Positions 20,725 through 29,767 are shown, numbered from the stretch's first letter. The stretch is DNA of 64,000 nt from Paraburkholderia sabiae (GCF_030412785.1 NZ_CP125295.1:1178001-1242000); one strand, 5' to 3'. Translations and numbers: made by a program. The notes: generated by a model not told the origin, from the letters alone.

Positions 20725-21492
20725 ATGATCCGCCTCGAAAAAATCGAAAAGTATTTCGGCGATCATCGCGTGCTGAACAGCGTCGATCTGAAGCTCGATC
20801 AGGGCAACGTGACGGCGCTGATCGGGCCGTCGGGCAGCGGCAAGAGCACACTGCTGCGCTGCGTGAACCTGCTCGAAATTCCCGAAGCGGGGTCGCTCGA
20901 ACTCGGCGATCAGGGCATCCGGTTCAGCCGTACGGAAAAGCCGTCGAAGGAAGCTGTCCTCGCGATTCGCCGTCGCACGGGCATGGTGTTCCAGAATTTC
21001 CAGCTGTTCCCGCACCGGACGGTGATCGAGAACGTGATGGAAGGGCTCATTACCGTGCAGAAGTGGGAACGCGAACGTGCACGCGTGCGCGCGCTCGAAC
21101 TGCTCGAGAAGGTTGGCATCGCGCACAAGGCGGATGCGTGGCCCGTCACGCTGTCGGGCGGACAGCAGCAGCGTGTGGCGATTGCCCGCGCGCTTGCGCC
21201 CTCGCCGGAAGTGTTGCTGTGCGACGAGCCGACTTCCGCGCTCGATCCCGGCCTTGCCGCCGAAGTGGTCGAAGTGCTGCGTCAGCTCGCGAAAGAAGGC
21301 ATGACGATGCTGATGGCGACGCACGATCTGCGGCTCGCGGCATCGATCGCGCGCAATGTCGTGTTTCTGAGCAATGGCTCGATCGTCGAGCAGGGCCGTT
21401 CGCGCGATATCTTCACGCAGCCGAAAGAAGCGGAAACGGCGACCTTTGTGTCGACGCTGACGCAAAGCCTGCCGGACAGCTGGGAAGACTGA
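20725..21492 (+). CDS. Amino-acid ABC transporter ATP-binding protein (cystine type)
   Basis: The 255-residue ATPase has Walker A GPSGSGKST (about residue 34), the Q-loop MVFQNFQLFPHRTV, the signature LSGGQQQRVAIARAL (about 143), Walker B VLLCDEPTSALDP and the switch histidine in MATHD. This sequence pattern is that of polar amino-acid importers (GlnQ/TcyC type). It is the last gene before the intrinsic terminator at 21520. Confidence 0.93.
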   Translation: MIRLEKIEKYFGDHRVLNSVDLKLDQGNVTALIGPSGSGKSTLLRCVNLLEIPEAGSLELGDQGIRFSRTEKPSKEAVLAIRRRTGMVFQNFQLFPHRTVIENVMEGLITVQKWERERARVRALELLEKVGIAHKADAWPVTLSGGQQQRVAIARALAPSPEVLLCDEPTSALDPGLAAEVVEVLRQLAKEGMTMLMATHDLRLAASIARNVVFLSNGSIVEQGRSRDIFTQPKEAETATFVSTLTQSLPDSWED

Positions 21493-21519
21493 GCGCTGCT
21501 TGCGCATGAGTCGTATCGG

Positions 21520-21540
21520 GGGCGCCTGCGGGCGCCCTTT
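21520..21540 (+). terminator. Intrinsic terminator of the amino-acid ABC operon
   Basis: GGGCGCC-TGCG-GGCGCCC followed by TTT and a T-rich tail, 27 bases after the ATPase stop codon. Confidence 0.8.
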
Positions 21541-21623
21541 GCTTTATATGGGCCGGCCCGCGCTTCATGCTCGTGGCGGCGAGCCAGGCTACAATGGCCG
21601 TCGCCCTGAATTCCGGAAGATCG

Positions 21624-22070
21624 ATGAAGACCCGCACTCCTGTTATCGCATGCTGCATGGTGGTGGCCGCCTTGTCCGCGGGATGCGCGGCCACGTACAA
21701 GAACACGAGTGCATGCGAGCAGTCGATGCGGCAGTCGGCGCAGGAGGTTTCCGCCGCCGACACGCTGACCATTCATCACACGGGCACGGGCATCAACGGC
21801 AGCCGCGTCGTCGTGGAAGGCACGCTCGAGCATCCGCAGACGGCGTCCGAAGCGGCCGTCGCCAAGCCGCCCAACACCAACATCATCGAAGCGGGCCTGC
21901 TTGCGCCCGTCACGGCCGCGTTCCAGAAGAACCGGCCGCACAAGACCGTTGTGCCCGCGGCAGTCGAATGCACGTACGACGCGAACGGCCAGAGCACGTT
22001 CCGTTGGCTCGCGCCCGCGCGCCTCGTGAAGGACGCTCCGAAGGGCGACCAGGCCGAGTCCGGCGAGTGA
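21624..22070 (+). CDS. Putative lipoprotein of unknown function
   Basis: The start at 21624 (MKTRTPVIACCMVVAALSAG) is favoured because it gives a standard lipoprotein signal with a lipobox LSAGCAA (Cys about residue 22) and has GGAAGA before it; a longer frame starting at 21567 lacks these. The mature part of about 127 residues includes a segment IHHTGTGINGSRVVVEGTLE and a second cysteine in AAVECTYDANG, with no domain I recognise. It stands alone between the ABC terminator and a small unknown gene. Confidence 0.7.
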   Translation: MKTRTPVIACCMVVAALSAGCAATYKNTSACEQSMRQSAQEVSAADTLTIHHTGTGINGSRVVVEGTLEHPQTASEAAVAKPPNTNIIEAGLLAPVTAAFQKNRPHKTVVPAAVECTYDANGQSTFRWLAPARLVKDAPKGDQAESGE

Positions 22071-22199
22071 TCCGGGCGGCGCCACAGTGCGCCGCGCCGC
22101 CGTAGTGCAGCGATGCAGCGGGCATGCTGCGACGCACCGGCAGTCCTCGAAACCCCATGCTAGGATTTCTGCGTGCAACGCAGATGTCAGGAGGGCAGC

Positions 22200-22430
22200 A
22201 TGGACGGCTTCGTCAGACACCAGATCGAAGGCGCTTCCGTCGATATCGACGTGGTCCCCGTCACGCCGCGCGGCTACTGCGCGCGCTTTCGCATCTTCCG
22301 CGATGCCGCCGACAATCCCGAATGGCATCAGGTCCACGTATCCGGTAGTGTGTTCGATACCCGCGAAGAAGCCGAGGAGGCCGCGCGGTCGATGGCGCTC
22401 GAACGGGTGCTCGCCGGCGGCGGTTCGTAG
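22200..22430 (+). CDS. Small hypothetical protein
   Basis: A 76-residue protein preceded by AGGAGGG eight bases before the ATG. The sequence (MDGFVRHQIEGASVDIDVVP.., then ARFRIFRDAADNPEWHQVHV and a helical EEAEEAARSMALERVL end) looks like a beta-rich domain followed by a helix. No signal peptide. Family not recognised. Confidence 0.6.
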   Translation: MDGFVRHQIEGASVDIDVVPVTPRGYCARFRIFRDAADNPEWHQVHVSGSVFDTREEAEEAARSMALERVLAGGGS

Positions 22431-22760
22431 GGTTGCGCCCAGCGCTTTGCTCGCGCTGCTTCTCTTTTCCCCATTTTCTTTTCCCGACGCATGTCGGTTG
22501 ACGGGCGTCGCGCGCGCGAATCGAATAATTCCGACTTTGGGAGTTTTCTTGTATTGACGGTCGCCTCGTCTCCGTAGGATTTGCCCGTCGTAACCGACAT
22601 CGAAGAAGTGACGGTACGTAGGAGGCATCCCGGCGGGGCGTTGGCGCTGTCGCTCATCGAATACCGTATCTTTATTGATTCGGTATCCGAAGCAATATCG
22701 CTGAACCCATCCGATGCCGCATTTTGGGGAGGGTAGTGGTTTCTCGTTTCAAGGTGTTGG
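22431..22760 (+). promoter_or_regulatory. Leader region of the autotransporter gene
   Basis: These 330 bases contain no gene I can support. A promoter-like TTGACG with TAGGAT after 15 bases occurs near 22555-22581, and a short palindrome TTCGG-TAT-CCGAA lies at 22679-22691, inside a stretch with lower GC than the neighbouring genes. The start codon at 22761 has no strong ribosome-binding site. Confidence 0.35.
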
Positions 22761-24758
22761 ATGAGCAATTTGCAGAGCGGAATGGGTGTCAGGCGTGAGC
22801 GGGCTTATTCGCTGGAAGGATGCATCGGCATGGCCGTGGCTATGAGTCTCGGGACCATTGCGTGGTCGCCGGCGGCGCTTGCCGCTTCCGTCACCGACTA
22901 CATCGCGGTCAGCACCAACGTCATGGCGGGCGCGCCGACAGAGGTTTCGAACGAACTGAACACGATGGCGATCGGGCCGTCCGCGAACGCGTCGGGCAGC
23001 AACGCGCTCGCGGTCGGGGCGGGCGCTGCCGCAAGCCGCATGGGATCGACGGCGGTGGGCACGCGTACGGCGGCGTTGGCCATCAACTCGACGGTGATTG
23101 GCTATAGCGCATCAACGGGTTTCAATGCGGACCGGGCGGTGTCGATCGGTTACATGGCGTCTGCGGACGGCGCCGATGCGCTTGGGTTGGGCTCGATGTC
23201 CCTCGCGAACGGCCAAAGTTCTGTAGCGATCGGCGTGAACGCATTCGCTGGCTCGGGCGCTGTGGACGGACTGGCTTTGGGATCCGGCAGTTCGGTGGTG
23301 GCGAACGGCGCAGTCGCCCTGGGCGCGAACGCGAAAGCCGACCGGGCGAACACGGTGTCGGTGGGCAATGCGACGCTGCAGCGCCAGATCATCAACGTCG
23401 CGGCGGGAACGGCCGACACCGACGCGGTCAACGTGAGCCAGTTGCGCGGCACGGTGTCCTCCGGGCTGGCCGATGCCGTGATGTACGACTCGTCGGCGCA
23501 CGCCAGGGTAACGCTGGGCGGAGCGACAGCAAGTGCGCCTGTGCACCTCGCCAATGTCGCCGATGGCGCCGTCGACGCTGCCAGCCTCGATGCGATCAAT
23601 GGCAGTCAGTTGCACGGCCTGAGCGCGAGCGTTGCGTCGGCGCTTGGCGGAGGGGCGTCAGTGGCGACGGACGGCTCGGTGGTTGCGCCGAGCTATCGCG
23701 TGGGTGGCAGCGTGTTCCGCAATGTCGGCGACGCGCTCGGTAATCTCGACGGCCGTGTCACCAGCAACACGACCGCGATCAACGACCTCAACGTCGCGCT
23801 CGGCAACGTGATCAATAACGGTATTGAGGCGCGCTTTTTCCACGCGAATTCGACGCTCGCCGATTCGCTTGCGACGGGCTCCGATTCCGTTGCGATCGGC
23901 GGCGGCGCGCAGGCTGCGTTCGCGAATTCGGTCGCGCTCGGCGCCAATGCGGTCACCGATCGGGCCAACTCGGTATCGGTCGGCTCGTTCGGAAACGAGC
24001 GGCAGGTCACGCACGTCGCTGCGGGCACCGCCGACACCGACGCCGTCAACCTCGGTCAATTGAACGATGCGATCAGTCAGATTGCTAACGTGCAGATTTC
24101 GGGCGTGCCGACGCCATTCGTCAGCGCGAATGGAGACGCCACGGCGGAAGCTGCCTCCGCGACGGGCACGCACGCTACGGCGGTTGGTGCGGCCGCTCTC
24201 GCAAACGGCGATCAGGCTACGGCGCTCGGTGGTGGCGCGCAGTCGAACGCTGCGGCGGCGACAGCCGTCGGCGCCCAGGCTGTCGCGAACAGCGCTAACG
24301 CGTCGGCGTTCGGCACGGGCAGCCAGGCGCTCGCCAGTGGGGCCGTCGCGTTGGGCTCGGGTTCGGTCGCGGATCGTGCGAATACCGTATCGGTTGGTCA
24401 GGCGGGCAGCGAGCGGCAAATCGTCAACGTCGCGCCGGGCACGCGTGGGACGGACGCCGTGAACCTGAATCAGCTAAATGCAGCCGTCGATCAAACCAAT
24501 CAGTCGATTCATGATCTCGACAGAAGCACACGCAAGGGCATCGCATCCGCTTCGGCTCTGCAGATCGTCACGCCTTATCTGCCGGGACGCACGACACTGA
24601 ATGCCGGTGTCGCGGGTTATCGTGGGCAAGCGGCGTTTGGGCTCGGTGTATCGCGCTGGAATGAGAAAGGGACGATCAATCTCAATGCGGGTGTAGCGTC
24701 GGCGGGCAGTAACAGCACGATTGTGCGGGCAGGAATCGGCATCGTGCTCAGCGACTGA
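22761..24758 (+). CDS. YadA-like trimeric autotransporter adhesin
   Basis: The 665-residue protein has an extended signal (about 42 residues ending SPAALAAS), then left-handed head repeats of the A[IVL]G..A.A.G..[AS] type (about 70-190, 370-400 and 450-540). Three neck motifs of the kind VSVG...ERQI.NVA.GT..TDAVN..QL stand near residues 196, 402 and 541, with a short helical link (NQSIHDLDRSTRKGIASASA). A C-terminal YadA anchor of about 60-70 residues ends in a beta-barrel strand with RAGIGIVLSD. Trimers sit in the outer membrane and bind host or surface ligands. The coiled-coil stalk is very short for the family. Confidence 0.92.
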   Translation: MSNLQSGMGVRRERAYSLEGCIGMAVAMSLGTIAWSPAALAASVTDYIAVSTNVMAGAPTEVSNELNTMAIGPSANASGSNALAVGAGAAASRMGSTAVGTRTAALAINSTVIGYSASTGFNADRAVSIGYMASADGADALGLGSMSLANGQSSVAIGVNAFAGSGAVDGLALGSGSSVVANGAVALGANAKADRANTVSVGNATLQRQIINVAAGTADTDAVNVSQLRGTVSSGLADAVMYDSSAHARVTLGGATASAPVHLANVADGAVDAASLDAINGSQLHGLSASVASALGGGASVATDGSVVAPSYRVGGSVFRNVGDALGNLDGRVTSNTTAINDLNVALGNVINNGIEARFFHANSTLADSLATGSDSVAIGGGAQAAFANSVALGANAVTDRANSVSVGSFGNERQVTHVAAGTADTDAVNLGQLNDAISQIANVQISGVPTPFVSANGDATAEAASATGTHATAVGAAALANGDQATALGGGAQSNAAAATAVGAQAVANSANASAFGTGSQALASGAVALGSGSVADRANTVSVGQAGSERQIVNVAPGTRGTDAVNLNQLNAAVDQTNQSIHDLDRSTRKGIASASALQIVTPYLPGRTTLNAGVAGYRGQAAFGLGVSRWNEKGTINLNAGVASAGSNSTIVRAGIGIVLSD

Positions 24759-24766
24759 TCGTGGCC

Positions 24767-24806
24767 GAAACCTGGCGCGGCGTCCCGGGAAACCACGCCA
24801 GGTTTC
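24767..24806 (+). terminator. Hairpin after the autotransporter gene
   Basis: GAAACCTGGCG (24767-24777) pairs perfectly with CGCCAGGTTTC (24796-24806) nine bases after the stop codon. The following T run is short, so termination efficiency is uncertain. It also lies downstream of the convergent DUF3443 gene. Confidence 0.5.
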
Positions 24807-24852
24807 GTATGCAGGTAGATCAGAGCGCGGCGTTGATTACCATGATGCGTGC

Positions 24853-26178
24853 TCAAAACGCGTAGTACGGCCCGCGGCCAGCAGACGTGAGCCGGGATTC
24901 GATTGCGGTGTAGACGCGGCGGCCATAGAAAAACGGCAGTCCCCAATCGAACGCGTTAGAAGGTCCGCCGAGGTTATCGAATGCATAGTTTTGCGTGGCG
25001 AACAGCGACTGGGCATTGGCAATCGAGAAAGCCGGCGATGCCGATCCGCCGTCTGTTCCCGTCAGCGTGGCCGTCAGCGATTGCGTCGACGCGGGACACC
25101 ACCAGAAGCCGCACCGTGTGAGTGTCGTACTCGGAAAGAACAGGCCATTCGATCCGCTATCGATAAAGCTCTGCGAATACGGTTGACCATTGAGCGAGGT
25201 CGTTACATAGCCCGTGATGGAATTGGCCTTCAGGACTGTGGCGCTGCCAAGCGTGTTGTTGGCCTGCGTACCGATGCCAAAGATCATCGATCCGTTGACG
25301 GCTGCCGCGCCGTTCGGCCCGACGGCGGGCAGATCGATCACGACGCCGTTGTTGTCGAGTGCAAACCGGCTGACGGGGTTGGCGACCTGCTGATCGAGCG
25401 GCTGCGTGGTCGAGGCACACGCGCCCGCGACATCGCACCCGTAGTACCAGCGCGGCAAGGCCGACGTGATGCAGGCGCCACCGCAATCGACCGAAAACAG
25501 ACCGATTCCGAGAATGCCGTTCACCCGCAGCGTGCTGGGCGTCATCATGGGCAAGCCTGACGCGGCGCAGTCGGCAGGTACGGTGGGAACGGTCGCATCG
25601 CCGATCACCTGGATCGAGACGCCGGCGGCAAGCTGGCCGGCCATGCGGACGTCGGCGGTCCGTACGGCGCCCCATGTGAAGCCGGTGCCGAACACGCTGC
25701 ATTCGGCGCTGATCCTGCTCGTCGCTCCCGCAGACGTTGTCGCGGATACGGCCGACAACGCGAGACTGGCGGGCAGTTGCGATGCAAGTACGCGCAAGCC
25801 TTGCGAGCCCGTGTCGACCTGTACGTTATCGATCGTCACGCAATTGGCGGTGCCGGGCGCGCAGATCGTTACGCTCGTCGTGAGCATGTTGCGGGTCTGC
25901 GTCGGCGTCGTCGTAACGACGATCGGTTGGACGTTGGGAACCGTCGATTGCGGCACCGTTGCTACGGGCGTGCTGACCGCAACGGGTGCGCTGGCCGTGG
26001 GCGTGCCGCTCGCAGACGGCGGCGTGGCCGATGTTTGGGGCGAAGCGCCAGATGTGCCTGAAGCGCCGCCGCCACCGCCGCCGCATCCCGTCAGCGCGAT
26101 GAGCATGGCGAGCGCGACGAATGTCGGGAAGGTGTTCTGCGCGAATCGGACGGCGCGTGTCGGAGACTTGTTCATCAT
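24853..26178 (-). CDS. DUF3443 family lipoprotein
   Basis: The start at 26178 is chosen (MMNKSPTRAV), 13 bases after the stop of the DUF2844 gene; a much longer frame upstream would overlap that gene. The 441-residue protein has a lipoprotein signal with lipobox ALTGCGGG, a Gly/Ser/Pro/Thr-rich linker, then a DUF3443 domain with TICAPGTANCVTIDNVQVDTGS (split) and repeated pairs of cysteines (ICAPGTANC, CGGAC, CGFWWC). The DTGSQGLRV and SFIDSGSNGLFFP segments resemble the two catalytic Asp-Thr/Ser-Gly motifs of pepsin-like proteases. DUF3443 and DUF2844 genes are regularly paired in Burkholderia relatives. Function unknown. Confidence 0.82.
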   Translation of the reverse strand: MMNKSPTRAVRFAQNTFPTFVALAMLIALTGCGGGGGGASGTSGASPQTSATPPSASGTPTASAPVAVSTPVATVPQSTVPNVQPIVVTTTPTQTRNMLTTSVTICAPGTANCVTIDNVQVDTGSQGLRVLASQLPASLALSAVSATTSAGATSRISAECSVFGTGFTWGAVRTADVRMAGQLAAGVSIQVIGDATVPTVPADCAASGLPMMTPSTLRVNGILGIGLFSVDCGGACITSALPRWYYGCDVAGACASTTQPLDQQVANPVSRFALDNNGVVIDLPAVGPNGAAAVNGSMIFGIGTQANNTLGSATVLKANSITGYVTTSLNGQPYSQSFIDSGSNGLFFPSTTLTRCGFWWCPASTQSLTATLTGTDGGSASPAFSIANAQSLFATQNYAFDNLGGPSNAFDWGLPFFYGRRVYTAIESRLTSAGRGPYYAF

Positions 26179-26191
26179 CACGCTCTCTTCG

Positions 26192-26671
26192 TCAGCGCAG
26201 ATCGGCGAGCGAAAAGCCGCTCGGAACGGCGGCGGGCAGCCACGCGCGGCCCACATAGCTGCGCATCTGGCCGCCCGACTCGACGACGACATCCGGCTGT
26301 TCGACGCGCGACGCGTGAAGATGGCCGAATGCGCTGAGTTGCGTCGCCGCTTTCGCGCGATATCCGTCCGCATACGGACCCAGCAATCGCGCGAGGTCAG
26401 GCATGGTCGGGCCTTGCCATGCATAGGCGAAGATCAGGCCGTCACAGGTGGCGTACGCGTTGATGGTCGTGCCGCCTGCATCGACGGTCGACTGTACGCG
26501 GACTGCGCTGCCCGGCACCGCATGTTGGGTGCAGGGTTCATTGGCTTGCAGGGCGGGCATCGTGCCGCCGAGTTCGGCGCGCGCATCGCACGCAGTCAGC
26601 GTGTTCGCGCACAACGCGAACACGGCCGAGGCGGCGACAACGATTGCGCGATGCGTGTTGATCAGTGTCAT
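26192..26671 (-). CDS. DUF2844 family secreted protein
   Basis: The 159-residue protein has a Sec-type signal ending near ANTLTACDARAELGG, and a mature part with the family pattern VDAGGTTINAYATCDGLIFAYAWQGPTMPDL (split, residues about 63-95) and YRAKAATQLSAFGHLHASRVEQPDVVVESGGQMRSYVGRAWLP. A lipobox-like LTAC is present, so it may be lipidated. It is first in a two-gene operon with the DUF3443 gene. Confidence 0.78.
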   Translation of the reverse strand: MTLINTHRAIVVAASAVFALCANTLTACDARAELGGTMPALQANEPCTQHAVPGSAVRVQSTVDAGGTTINAYATCDGLIFAYAWQGPTMPDLARLLGPYADGYRAKAATQLSAFGHLHASRVEQPDVVVESGGQMRSYVGRAWLPAAVPSGFSLADLR

Positions 26672-27088
26672 GCTGCGGCCCCCGGAGAGTCCTTGAAGAT
26701 TTTTGAGATCGTCTTTTCAAGATATCACCGGGGTTTTGAGACACGATCCGTGGAGACGGTAAGGACGGGTTTTTATCTCAAAAGACAACAAACCGTCAGC
26801 ACGATTTTGAGTAGAAAAATCAAAGGATTAGTTGCGGATGGATAGTGCAGGAGAAGGCCCGGAAGATTGTGGCGAACCGTTAAATCTTCAGCTCATATAC
26901 TGCTAGAAATGCCGGCCTTCCGATTCATTATGAGATGATGCGGGCGGCTTTTGCGTCGCGGGGCCGGCATGTGCCAAAGTTCGCCATTCGAACTTGGATG
27001 ACAAGACGCCGATCGACGCAAAAAGGCCTCAACCGTGCCGTAATCGAAAACGTGAGAAAGCGCGAGAAGGCGAGGTAACGTCTGCTTT
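26672..27088. other. Intergenic region between DUF2844 and bamC
   Basis: About 420 bases without a supportable gene. The stretch 26695-26840 has many A/T runs and should contain the promoter of the DUF2844-DUF3443 unit; I did not find a clear -10/-35 pair or repeat. The genes usually found beside bamC (dapA upstream) are not here. Confidence 0.4.
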
Positions 27089-27118
27089 TTGCACTTCGCG
27101 TCGCCGGGCCGGTAAAAT
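27089..27118 (+). promoter_or_regulatory. Probable bamC promoter
   Basis: TTGCAC (27089-27094) and TAAAAT (27113-27118) are separated by 18 bases, a good sigma-70 match, about 50 bases before the bamC start codon. Confidence 0.5.
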
Positions 27119-27169
27119 GATGGGTTAGTCCACGGACTTGCCGTGGCGTAGCGGAAGGATTCCCAGAAC

Positions 27170-28399
27170 ATGACTGAACTTCGTCTCACCAAGCGGTTTG
27201 CAGCATTGCTGATGGCAGGCGGTCTGGTCGCCGGCTGCGGCACGTCGTCGCCGACCAAGATCGACTACAAGAGCGACTCGAAATCGAAGGAAGTGTCACT
27301 CGCTGTTCCGCCGAACATGATCGAGGAAACCGCGGATCAGCGTTCGCTGCCGCCGCAAAGCGGTCAGACGTCGCTGTCTACGCTGCAGCAGGTGCAGAGC
27401 GAGGCGCCGTCCACCGCGTCCGTCGCGCCCGCTGTCACTGGCATGCATATCCAGCGCGACGGCACGGAAAGCTGGCTGGTGCTCGACAACCAGAGCCCGG
27501 AACAGGCCTGGCCGCAAATCCGCCGCTTCTGGCAGGAACAAGGCTTTCTGCTCGTCGTCGACCAGCGCGACAAGGGCGTGATGGAGACGGACTGGAACGA
27601 AACGCATCCGTCGATCAACGACGGCCTGATCCGCAGCACATTGTCGAAGGCGATGGGCAATTCGTATGTGACGGCCGAGCGCAACAAGTACCGGACGCGT
27701 CTCGAAGCGGCGCCGAATGGCGGCACTTACGTGTTCGTCAGCCAGAAAGGTCTGCGTGAAGCGCTCAGCGGCGCGAACAACGACACGAGCAAGTGGGAAC
27801 CGAAGCCGAACGATCCCGCGCTCGAAACCGAATATCTGAAGCGCCTGATGGCGACGCTGGCCAAGAACGACACGGGCACGCGCACGGCGAATGCGACCAC
27901 CGTCGCGGCTGTTTCGCCGGCCGGTTCGCAAACGGCGCCGAATGCTGCGACGAGCGGCGCGAAATCGGCGGCGGCAGCCACGGCTGCGGCGAACGTCTCG
28001 CTGGCGGCACAGCAGCCGATGCGCGATCCGTTGTCCACAGAGACGTCGGCGCAATTGTCGTCCACGGAACTGACGCTGGGCGAGCCGTATGATCGCGCGT
28101 GGCTGCGCGTCGGTCTCGCGCTGGATCGCAGCAACTTCACCGTCGACGATCGCGATCGCACGCGTGGCCTGTACTTCGTGCGCTATGTCGATCCGAAGGA
28201 CATGTCGTCGGCGGAGCAGGGCTTCTGGAGCCAGGTGTTCCATGGCCGCAAGGAAAAGGTCGCCAAGCAATATCGCGTGAACGTGCGCGCGGTGACGCCG
28301 AACCAGACGCGTGTCGCAGTCGTCGACGACAAGGGTGACATCGATTCGTCGTCGCAAGCGAAGCAGATCATGTCGCTGATGGTCGATCAGCTGCATTGA
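27170..28399 (+). CDS. bamC: BamC, outer-membrane assembly lipoprotein
   Basis: The 409-residue protein has a lipoprotein signal with lipobox GLVAGCGTS (Cys about residue 23) followed by a BamC/NlpB-type unstructured region (KIDYKSDSKSKEVSLAVPPNM) and two helix-grip domains, the first with WLVLDNQSPEQAWPQIRRFW and GVMETDWNET (residues about 100-145), the second with AWLRVGLALDRSNFTVDDRDR and LYFVRYVDP (about 305-345). An Ala/Thr-rich linker separates them. It belongs to the Bam complex that folds outer-membrane proteins. It is a single-gene unit here, with its own promoter and terminator. Confidence 0.92.
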   Translation: MTELRLTKRFAALLMAGGLVAGCGTSSPTKIDYKSDSKSKEVSLAVPPNMIEETADQRSLPPQSGQTSLSTLQQVQSEAPSTASVAPAVTGMHIQRDGTESWLVLDNQSPEQAWPQIRRFWQEQGFLLVVDQRDKGVMETDWNETHPSINDGLIRSTLSKAMGNSYVTAERNKYRTRLEAAPNGGTYVFVSQKGLREALSGANNDTSKWEPKPNDPALETEYLKRLMATLAKNDTGTRTANATTVAAVSPAGSQTAPNAATSGAKSAAAATAAANVSLAAQQPMRDPLSTETSAQLSSTELTLGEPYDRAWLRVGLALDRSNFTVDDRDRTRGLYFVRYVDPKDMSSAEQGFWSQVFHGRKEKVAKQYRVNVRAVTPNQTRVAVVDDKGDIDSSSQAKQIMSLMVDQLH

Positions 28400-28431
28400 C
28401 GGTCACGGCTGCGTGCCTCGCGCAGCCACGC

Positions 28432-28472
28432 AAAAAAGCCCGCATGACGGATTCCGTCTTGCGGGCTTTTTT
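28432..28472 (+). terminator. Intrinsic terminator of bamC
   Basis: AAAAAAGCCCGC and GCGGGCTTTTTT enclose a second stem (TGACGG/CCGTCT), giving a long hairpin ending in six T residues, 33 bases after the bamC stop. Confidence 0.9.
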
Positions 28473-28578
28473 GTTGTCATCTCATCCGGTATCGGGGATT
28501 GCATTCTGGTGAATGCAAAACGCGTGCACGCGCTTTGCTGGGGCATCGATCGAGACAGCCATCACGAGGAGGCCGGTC

Positions 28579-28728
28579 ATGTTCGACGTCATACCGTACT
28601 GGATGTGGGTTGTGAGCCTGATCGCGCTCGCCGTGATGTGCGGCGCGGTGCTGTCGTTTGGCGATTCTGCGCGTCGGGCCGTGCCGCGCACCCGGCGCAA
28701 TCATCACAGTCCGCGCAGGTTTCGATAG
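28579..28728 (+). CDS. Small single-pass membrane protein
   Basis: A 49-residue protein with GAGGAGG nine bases before its ATG. It has one clear membrane segment (IPYWMWVVSLIALAVMCGAV, about residues 5-24) and a basic C-terminal tail (RRAVPRTRRNHHSPRRFR). The strong ribosome-binding site and the segment composition favour a real gene; no family recognised. Confidence 0.6.
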   Translation: MFDVIPYWMWVVSLIALAVMCGAVLSFGDSARRAVPRTRRNHHSPRRFR

Positions 28729-28834
28729 TTCGAAAAACGCCGGACCGCGAATCTCATCGCGGCCCGCAACTCAGATCAGCCATTTTCGCAACGCAGCAGC
28801 AACGCAAGTCCCTGCCAATCAGCGCAGAGGCAAA

Positions 28835-29767
28835 TCAGCACCGCTCGCTGACACGTCGTCCGCCGAAGCCCGGAATGCGCTTGACGACGCCCGTCGCGAG
28901 CGCCGTGCCGACGAGAATCACCGCGCAGCCCTCGATCATCCCCAGCGAGACGCGTTCGCCGAGAAACAGCGCGCCCCACAGAATGCCGAAGATGGGAATG
29001 ACGAACGTCACGGTAATCGCGCGCGCCGGACCCGCGACGGCGATCAGGTGGAAGAACAGCATGTACGCGATGCCCGTGCAGGCGACGCCCAGCGCGATCA
29101 CGGAGCCCCATGCCTTCATCGACGGCGCGGCTGCCGGCCACGATGCAACAGCGAGCGGCAGAAGCACGATGGTCGCGCCGATCATCGTGCCCGTCGCGAC
29201 GGTGAGCGCGTCGACACCCGTCAGATGCTTTTTCGTATAGCTGGCGGCGATCCCGTAGAGCAGCGTCGCGCCGAGCGCGGCGGCTGCCGCGAGCGCGGTC
29301 GTCGTGGGCGAGACGTTGGTGCCGCTCGGCGCAGCGATCTGATCCCAGACCAGCATCAGCACGCCGGCGAAGCCGATCACAAGACCGACGCTGCGCAGCG
29401 CGCTCAACCTGTCCTTGAGCCACACGAAAGCGACGAGCGCACCCCACAGCGGCGTGGTCGCGTTGATCACCGACGTAACGCCCGCCGACAGCGTGATCTC
29501 CGCGTACGCGAACAGGCAGAACGGCGCGGCCGAATTGAGAATGCCGACCACGAGCAGCGGCAGCGCGCGCGTGCGCAGCGTCGCGGCCGATTCGCGCAGC
29601 GGACGGCGCGCGACGAGCACGATCAGCAGGAACAGCGCGCCGATGCCGACACGCAGCGCCATCAGCGGCGCGACGCCGAAATCGCCGACGCCGACGCGGA
29701 TGAACAGGAACGACGCGCCCCATAGCGCGGCGAGGATCAGAAGCTGGAAGACGTTGACTGGATTCAT
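28835..29767 (-). CDS. EamA/DMT-family transporter
   Basis: The 310-residue inner-membrane protein has ten hydrophobic segments in two EamA repeats (first begins NVFQLLILAALWGASFLFIRV, second around TALAAAAALGATLLYGIAASYTKKH). The start at 29767 is used because it sits at the usual place just before the first segment; an in-frame start 14 codons upstream is possible. Such proteins export metabolites or amino acids; substrate unknown. It is transcribed alone. Confidence 0.88.
   Translation of the reverse strand: MNPVNVFQLLILAALWGASFLFIRVGVGDFGVAPLMALRVGIGALFLLIVLVARRPLRESAATLRTRALPLLVVGILNSAAPFCLFAYAEITLSAGVTSVINATTPLWGALVAFVWLKDRLSALRSVGLVIGFAGVLMLVWDQIAAPSGTNVSPTTTALAAAAALGATLLYGIAASYTKKHLTGVDALTVATGTMIGATIVLLPLAVASWPAAAPSMKAWGSVIALGVACTGIAYMLFFHLIAVAGPARAITVTFVIPIFGILWGALFLGERVSLGMIEGCAVILVGTALATGVVKRIPGFGGRRVSERC

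Noticed and set aside
22085..22200. Frameshifted extension of the small gene at 22200
   Set aside because: Upstream frames lack a ribosome-binding site, while AGGAGGG stands directly before ATG 22200.
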